This document shows, one piece after another, positions 22,290 through 26,338 of a stretch of 26,338 nucleotides of DNA (positions are counted from its first letter, which is position 1; every line of letters starts with the position of its first letter). The DNA comes from Oscillospiraceae bacterium (GTDB lineage: Bacteria; Bacillota; Clostridia; Oscillospirales; Oscillospiraceae): NCBI GenBank assembly GCA_020025675.1, contig JAHHRS010000027.1, positions 1 to 26,338 of the forward strand. Reading direction: 5' to 3'. The translations under genes were made by a program, and so were the position numbers. The notes under the pieces were generated by a model. The model was not told the origin of the DNA. It searched no databases and was given only the letters and a program-made list of their open reading frames with translations.

Positions 22290-24410
22290 ATGATAATAAC
22301 TAATAAACAGTTTCCTAATTACAAAAAGTACGAAATCATGTATGAAGGCCGCCCTCTGAGCATGGAAGTGGGCAAGATGGCAGAGCTTTGCAACGCCGCA
22401 GTTTTAGTTAAGTACGGCGAAACAACTGTTTTGGTCACCTGCACCGCATCCGCAAGACCTAAGGACGGTATAGATTACTTCCCTCTTGCTGTTGATTTTA
22501 ACGAAAAGCTCTACGCTGTGGGCCGTATCCCCGGCTCTTTTATGCGCCGTGAGGGTAAGCCCAGCCTGCCTGCAGTTTTGGCATCCAGACTCATTGACAG
22601 ACCTATGCGCCCCTTATTCCCCTCAGACCTGAGAAACGATGTTGTCATTGCCTGCGAGGTTCTCTCCGTTGACAGAGACTGCTCCCCCGAAATTACTGCT
22701 ATGATCGGAGCTTCCGCCGCTGTCTCCATTTCCGATGTACCGTTTAACGGACCCATTGCGGGTATCGTTCTGGGCTGGGATGGCGAGAAGTACCTCTTTA
22801 ACCCCACTCAGGAAGAGCGCAAGAACAACCGCATGATCACTACCATAGCAGCTACCCACAAAAAGATCGTTATGATTGAGTCCGAGGCAGATCAGGTTCC
22901 CGATGATGTTATGTACGAGGGTATTGTTCAGGCTCATGAGCACCTTCAGCCCGTTCTCGACCTTATTGACAAAATGGTTGAAGAGATCGGCAAGCCCAAG
23001 TTTGAGTATGAGCATGCTTCCTTTGATGAGGAGCTTTTCCAGAAGCTGGTTGATAACGAATTCGAGGGCATGGAGTACTGCATGGACACCGACGACAAGA
23101 ACGTCCGTGAGGCCCGTGTAAACGAGTGGATCACCAAGATTCAGGACAAGTACGAGGAAGAACATCCGGATCTCATGAACTATATGGATGAGATTTTGTA
23201 CAAGATGCAGAAGATGGTGGTTAAGAAGTGGCTTCTTGCCGGAAAACGTGTTGACGGCAGACAGATGAATGAAATTCGTCCTTTGGCCGCCGAAGTGGGT
23301 CTTATCCCCAAGGTTCACGGTTCTGCTCTCTTTACCAGAGGACAGACTCAGGTTCTTTCTATTGCAACTCTGGCTACTCTCAGCGACGCCCAGAAGCTGG
23401 ATACCATCTGGGAAGAGGAAGAGAAGCGCTTTATGCACCACTACAATATGCCGTCCTACTCCACCGGTGAGGCAAGAGCCAGCCGCAGCACCGGCCGCCG
23501 CGAATACGGCCACGGCGCTCTGGTTGAGAAAGCTCTTGAGGCTGTTATCCCCGATGTTGAAGATTTCCCCTACGCTATCCGTGTAGTATCCGAGGTCCTT
23601 TCCTCCAACGGTTCCACCTCTCAGGGTTCTATCTGCGGAACTACTTTGGCTCTTATGGATGCAGGCGTTCCTCTTAAAGCTCCTGTTGCAGGTATCTCCT
23701 GCGGTCTTATTCAGGACGGAGACGACTTTACCACCTTTATTGATATTCAGGGCGTTGAAGACTTCCACGGTGAGATGGACTTCAAGGTTGCAGGTACCAA
23801 GGCCGGCATTACCGCCATTCAGATGGACCTGAAGAACGACGGTCTCAAGCACGAAATAATCAAGGAAGCCTTTGCAATCACCAAGGAAGCTCGTTTCCAG
23901 ATTCTTGACGCAATAATGCTCAAGGCTCTGCCTGAACCCCGCAAGGAGCTTGCAAAGTCTGCTCCCAAGATGATACAGATAAAGATTAATCCCGATAAGA
24001 TAAGAGAAGTTATCGGCTCCGGCGGTAAGGTTATCCAGAAGATTACTGCTGACACCGGATGCAAGATTGATATAAATGACGACGGAAGCATCTTCATCGC
24101 TTCCACTGACATTGAAGCCTGCCGCACCGCACGCAAGACTATTGAGGACATCGTATTTGAGCCTGAAGTGGGCGCTCTCTACTACGGCGAGGTTAAGAGA
24201 GTTATCTCTAATCTGGGTGCCTTTGTTGAGCTTGCCCCCGGTAAGGACGCAATGTGCCACATTAAGGATCTTGAGTTTAAGCGCACCGAGAAGGTGGAGG
24301 ACGTTTTGAACGTGGGTGATCACACTTGGGTCAAATTCACAGGTGTAGATGACAGAGGCCGTTGGAACATCTCCAGAAAAGACGCTCTCCGTGAGCGTGG
24401 CGAAGCCTGA
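22290..24410 (+). CDS. pnp: Polyribonucleotide nucleotidyltransferase (PNPase)
   Basis: Phosphorolytic 3'-5' exoribonuclease that turns over mRNA and can add tails. The 706 residues contain two RNase PH-like halves (first about 10-225, second about 315-545) joined by a helical domain; the second holds SSNGSTSQGSICGTTLALMD (about 438-457) and the DFHGEMDFKVAGT acidic catalytic region (about 491-503). A KH domain (REVIGSGGKVIQKI, about 570-583) and an S1 domain (from about 628, YYGEVKRVISNLGAFVEL) complete the family layout. Length is normal. RBS AAAGGAG. It ends before the terminator at 24432-24460. Confidence 0.98.
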   Translation: MIITNKQFPNYKKYEIMYEGRPLSMEVGKMAELCNAAVLVKYGETTVLVTCTASARPKDGIDYFPLAVDFNEKLYAVGRIPGSFMRREGKPSLPAVLASRLIDRPMRPLFPSDLRNDVVIACEVLSVDRDCSPEITAMIGASAAVSISDVPFNGPIAGIVLGWDGEKYLFNPTQEERKNNRMITTIAATHKKIVMIESEADQVPDDVMYEGIVQAHEHLQPVLDLIDKMVEEIGKPKFEYEHASFDEELFQKLVDNEFEGMEYCMDTDDKNVREARVNEWITKIQDKYEEEHPDLMNYMDEILYKMQKMVVKKWLLAGKRVDGRQMNEIRPLAAEVGLIPKVHGSALFTRGQTQVLSIATLATLSDAQKLDTIWEEEEKRFMHHYNMPSYSTGEARASRSTGRREYGHGALVEKALEAVIPDVEDFPYAIRVVSEVLSSNGSTSQGSICGTTLALMDAGVPLKAPVAGISCGLIQDGDDFTTFIDIQGVEDFHGEMDFKVAGTKAGITAIQMDLKNDGLKHEIIKEAFAITKEARFQILDAIMLKALPEPRKELAKSAPKMIQIKINPDKIREVIGSGGKVIQKITADTGCKIDINDDGSIFIASTDIEACRTARKTIEDIVFEPEVGALYYGEVKRVISNLGAFVELAPGKDAMCHIKDLEFKRTEKVEDVLNVGDHTWVKFTGVDDRGRWNISRKDALRERGEA

Positions 24411-24431
24411 TTAATTTAATTATAATAAAAA

Positions 24432-24460
24432 AATGAACGGAGAAATCCGTTCATTTTTTT
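24432..24460 (+). terminator. Bidirectional terminator between pnp and the TtcA-like gene
   Basis: AATGAACGGA (24432-24441) pairs with TCCGTTCATT (24446-24455), loop GAAA, with a T run on the plus strand and a matching A run on the other side. The minus-strand stop codon of the convergent gene lies inside the stem. Confidence 0.92.
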
Positions 24461-25221
24461 ATGCTGTTATTTTTAGTTTTGGCAAGTCTCCAGTTTTCGT
24501 TAGGCTCCCAGCCGGGGAGAGGAAGGCGCTGCATAGCGCCGAAAATTTTAGACTTCATATCCGGATAGTCCTGACTCATGGCTTTAAGCATTGCTTTAAA
24601 CTCTGCCCGCTTTGAGGTTTTATCCATGGGGCAGGTGTTGCGGACAACGGGAATGCTGAGCTTTTCGCCCACATTTGTAATTTTCTGCTCGCCGGCATAA
24701 ATAAGCGGACGTATTTGCGTAACGCCTGAGCGGTCAAGGTAGGTCACAGGGCGAAAACAGTTGAGACGTCCTTCAAGGAGCAGAGACATCATAAACGTTT
24801 CTACCGCATCATCAAAATGATGACCCAGAGCAAGCTTTTTAATGCCTTTTTCCCGAATAAAGTCATTCAGCGCACCTTTACGCATTTTGGCGCAGAGAGA
24901 GCAGGGATTGCTTTCTTTCCGCACGTCAAAAACTATTTCCTTAATGTCGGTTTTAAGGCATGTATACGGCACTCCGATTTCCCGGCAAAGCTGAGAAACG
25001 GGTTCAAAATCCATATCATCAAAGCCTACATTTACACTGACGGCCTCCAGGGAAAACTTTTTGGGATAAAAACGGCTCAGATGATTTAAGGCTAACAGTA
25101 AGATTGTACTGTCCTTTCCGCCTGAAAGGCCAACGGCAATAGTGTCTCCGTCTTCTATCATGTTGTAGTCGTCAACGGCACGGCGGACAGTGCCTGTAAA
25201 TTCGTTCAAAATTTTGTCCAT
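24451..25221 (-). CDS. ttcA: TtcA-type tRNA 2-thiolation PP-loop ATPase
   Basis: TtcA-family enzymes adenylate cytidine 32 of certain tRNAs and insert sulfur using a 4Fe-4S cluster. The 256-residue protein has the PP-loop SGGKDS (33-38), the CxxC pair C107 and C110 (NPCSLC), a third cysteine C197 (RNTCPMD) and LALGHHFDDAVETFMMSLL. The cysteine pattern fits TtcA and excludes the plain TilS family. I place the start at 25221 (MDKILNEF) behind GAGGTT; a longer frame from 25257 would add a hydrophobic stretch with no ribosome binding site. Convergent with pnp and divergent from rplM. The exact tRNA substrate in this organism is not certain. Confidence 0.87.
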   Translation of the reverse strand: MDKILNEFTGTVRRAVDDYNMIEDGDTIAVGLSGGKDSTILLLALNHLSRFYPKKFSLEAVSVNVGFDDMDFEPVSQLCREIGVPYTCLKTDIKEIVFDVRKESNPCSLCAKMRKGALNDFIREKGIKKLALGHHFDDAVETFMMSLLLEGRLNCFRPVTYLDRSGVTQIRPLIYAGEQKITNVGEKLSIPVVRNTCPMDKTSKRAEFKAMLKAMSQDYPDMKSKIFGAMQRLPLPGWEPNENWRLAKTKNNSIKK

Positions 25222-25261
25222 TTGCAACCTCAAAAAAATAAAAATGAAAATAAGCAATAAA

Positions 25262-25313
25262 GAGAAATGAAGAGATTTAACGAGAAATAACGAGATTTAA
25301 AAACGAGAATTAA
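25262..25313. repeat. 10-bp-phased GAGA(A/T)(A/T)T repeats
   Basis: Units beginning GAGAAAT or GAGATTT occur at 25262, 25272, 25282 and 25292, exactly 10 bases apart, with a looser fifth (GAGAATT) at 25305. The array ends 9 bases before the rplM -35 box and just upstream of the divergent ttcA gene. Confidence 0.75.
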
Positions 25314-25321
25314 AATCATCG

Positions 25322-25350
25322 TTGACATGGCTCTTTTTTTGTGGTATAAA
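25322..25350 (+). promoter_or_regulatory. Sigma-A promoter of rplM-rpsI
   Basis: TTGACA (25322-25327) and TATAAA (25345-25350), 17-bp spacer, near-perfect. Start near 25357. Confidence 0.9.
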
Positions 25351-25356
25351 ATTAGA

Positions 25357-25387
25357 GCGCGCTTGGGGATATTGTACCAAGATGCGC
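25357..25387 (+). promoter_or_regulatory. Candidate L13 ribosomal-protein leader
   Basis: At the predicted transcript 5' end, GCGC (25357-25360) pairs with GCGC (25384-25387) and TTGG (25363-25366) with CCAA (25377-25380), separated by a small internal loop and capped by a 10-base loop. Firmicutes rplM operons carry a short leader hairpin thought to bind L13; position and shape agree, but the consensus was not checked. Confidence 0.55.
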
Positions 25388-25431
25388 CTTAATTGTCAAA
25401 ACATTTAATTCTATATGGAGGAGAGATCCCT

Positions 25432-25860
25432 ATGTCTACTACTATGGTAACCAAGGAGACCGTCGAGCGTAAATGGTACGTCATCGATGCAGCAGGCAAG
25501 CCCCTGGGCAAGACCGCTGCTGCTGCCGCCGACCTTCTTCGCGGTAAACTTAAAACCGATTTTACTCCCAACGTTGACTGCGGCGACTACGTTATCGTTA
25601 TCAACGCAAAGGATGCTGTTCTGACCGGCAAAAAGCTGGAGCAGAAGTACTATCGCACACACTCCGGCCACCCCGGCGGTCTGAAAGAGACTCAGTACAA
25701 GCGCCTCATGGCTACAAAGCCTGAGCTTGCTGTGAAGGTTGCTGTCCGTGGTATGCTTCAGAAGAACACTATTGCAAAGTGGCAGCTCAACCGCCTGAAA
25801 GTTTTTGCAGGCCCCGAGCACAATCATGCTGCACAGAAGCCCGAAGTTTGGGATTGCTAA
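25432..25860 (+). CDS. rplM: 50S ribosomal protein L13
   Basis: Early-assembling 23S rRNA-binding protein. The product is 142 residues, the usual length, with RKWYVIDAAGKPLGKTAA (about 13-30) and YYRTHSGHPGGLKE in the family positions. ATG 25432 is chosen because GGAGGAG (25417-25423) is 8 bases upstream; ATG 25444 is too far and an in-frame ATG at 25393 lies just after the leader hairpin without a ribosome binding site. First gene of the conserved rplM-rpsI operon. Confidence 0.97.
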   Translation: MSTTMVTKETVERKWYVIDAAGKPLGKTAAAAADLLRGKLKTDFTPNVDCGDYVIVINAKDAVLTGKKLEQKYYRTHSGHPGGLKETQYKRLMATKPELAVKVAVRGMLQKNTIAKWQLNRLKVFAGPEHNHAAQKPEVWDC

Positions 25861-25874
25861 GGAGGTAAAGAATA

Positions 25875-26285
25875 ATGGCAACTTATAAGTGCAAAAAGCC
25901 CTATATGTACGGCACCGGACGCAGAAAGTCCTCCGTGGCCCGTGTTCACCTCATTCCCAACGGAACCGGCGCCATCACCATTAACGGACGTGATATTGAT
26001 GATTACTTCGGTCTTGATACCCTGAAGCTCATCGTTCGTCAGCCTCTGGTCTGCACCAACACCCTGGGCAAGGTTGACATCGAAGCCACCGTTACCGGCG
26101 GCGGTGTTTCCGGTCAGGCAGGTGCTGTTCGTCACGGTGTAGCCCGTGCCCTGCTTCTCCTTGATGACAGCTACCGTGCTGCTCTCAAGTCTGCAGGTTT
26201 CCTGACTCGTGACCCCAGAATGAAAGAGCGTAAAAAGTACGGTCTCAAAGCCGCACGTCGTGCTCCTCAGTTCTCCAAGAGATAA
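25875..26285 (+). CDS. rpsI: 30S ribosomal protein S9
   Basis: Small-subunit protein whose C-terminal tail reaches the P-site tRNA. The product is 136 residues, with GTGRRKSSVARV (residues 13-24), GGGVSGQAGAVRHGVARAL and the invariant end RRAPQFSKR. Start ATG 25875 follows AAGGAGG, 14 bases after rplM. A short N-terminal extension (MATYKCKKPYMY) precedes the usual GTGRRK motif, as in other Clostridia. Complete, and terminated at 26306-26337. Confidence 0.97.
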   Translation: MATYKCKKPYMYGTGRRKSSVARVHLIPNGTGAITINGRDIDDYFGLDTLKLIVRQPLVCTNTLGKVDIEATVTGGGVSGQAGAVRHGVARALLLLDDSYRAALKSAGFLTRDPRMKERKKYGLKAARRAPQFSKR

Positions 26286-26305
26286 TTATTTCTCAGTATT
26301 TACAT

Positions 26306-26337
26306 TGCGGAAGTCTTTACGGCTTCCGCATTTTTTT
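26306..26337 (+). terminator. Terminator of rplM-rpsI
   Basis: TGCGGAAG (26306-26313) pairs with CTTCCGCA (26323-26330), 9-base loop, followed by seven Ts at the window end. Confidence 0.93.
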
Positions 26338-26338
26338 A

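Noticed and set aside
22623..24323. Long open frame of 566 codons on the strand opposite pnp
   Set aside because: It is a mirror of the strongly biased pnp codons, has no ribosome binding site, and its translation resembles no protein; pnp fully explains the sequence.
1..26338. CRISPR array, tRNA genes, insertion sequences or prophage genes
   Set aside because: No spaced direct-repeat array, cloverleaf, transposase or integrase was seen on either strand.

Overview
The window looks like a chromosome segment from a Gram-positive anaerobe of the Clostridia, probably an Oscillospiraceae-like gut lineage. This rests on the low-GC Firmicutes style of strong AGGAGG ribosome binding sites and sigma-A promoters, the rpsF-ssb-rpsR operon, a DUF896 (YnzC-type) protein, lipoproteins with the signature LAACGEKPAE, and the codon use. 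It is an inference from style; no rRNA gene is present to confirm it.

Layout. Left flank (1-6439): a glutamate racemase cut by the window edge (minus), an unknown 135-residue protein plus a GreA-type elongation factor, the S6-SSB-S18 operon, a minus-strand pair (DUF896 protein, inositol-monophosphatase-family enzyme), and the GTPase TypA/BipA. Centre (6440-21690): two consecutive Opp/Dpp-type peptide ABC importer operons. Right flank (21690-26338): rpsO, pnp, a minus-strand TtcA-type PP-loop enzyme, and rplM-rpsI, each with recognisable terminators and several with structured leaders.

The centre is the interesting part. Operon 2 (15640-21628) is an ordinary peptide importer: two permeases, two ATPases and an OppA-type lipoprotein. 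Operon 1 (6746-15186) has the same five functions, but four of the five subunits are enlarged. The binding lipoprotein (772 residues) has an N-terminal extension that reads like the C-terminal end of this family. The OppB-like permease has a longer first external loop. The OppC-like permease carries about 300 residues of RCC1-type repeats (seven recognisable units, a full beta-propeller) between its first membrane helix and the permease core. The OppF-like ATPase carries an insertion of about 185 residues, largely coiled-coil-like, between Walker A and the Q-loop. A 67-residue membrane protein closes the operon. All inserts are in frame, and every catalytic or membrane core motif I could check is intact. 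The working picture is a peptide importer with an added propeller on the outer face (close to the binding lipoprotein) and an added coiled coil on the inner ATPase face.

Operon 1 also has unusual non-coding structure. Its leader of about 185 nt begins with a perfect 9-bp stem just after the predicted transcription start and includes a hairpin loop CCTCCT that exactly complements the ribosome binding site. A GC-rich 13-bp hairpin without a T-tract follows the lipoprotein gene, and an 18-bp-arm inverted repeat precedes the permease genes. I could not match the leader to a known riboswitch class by eye.
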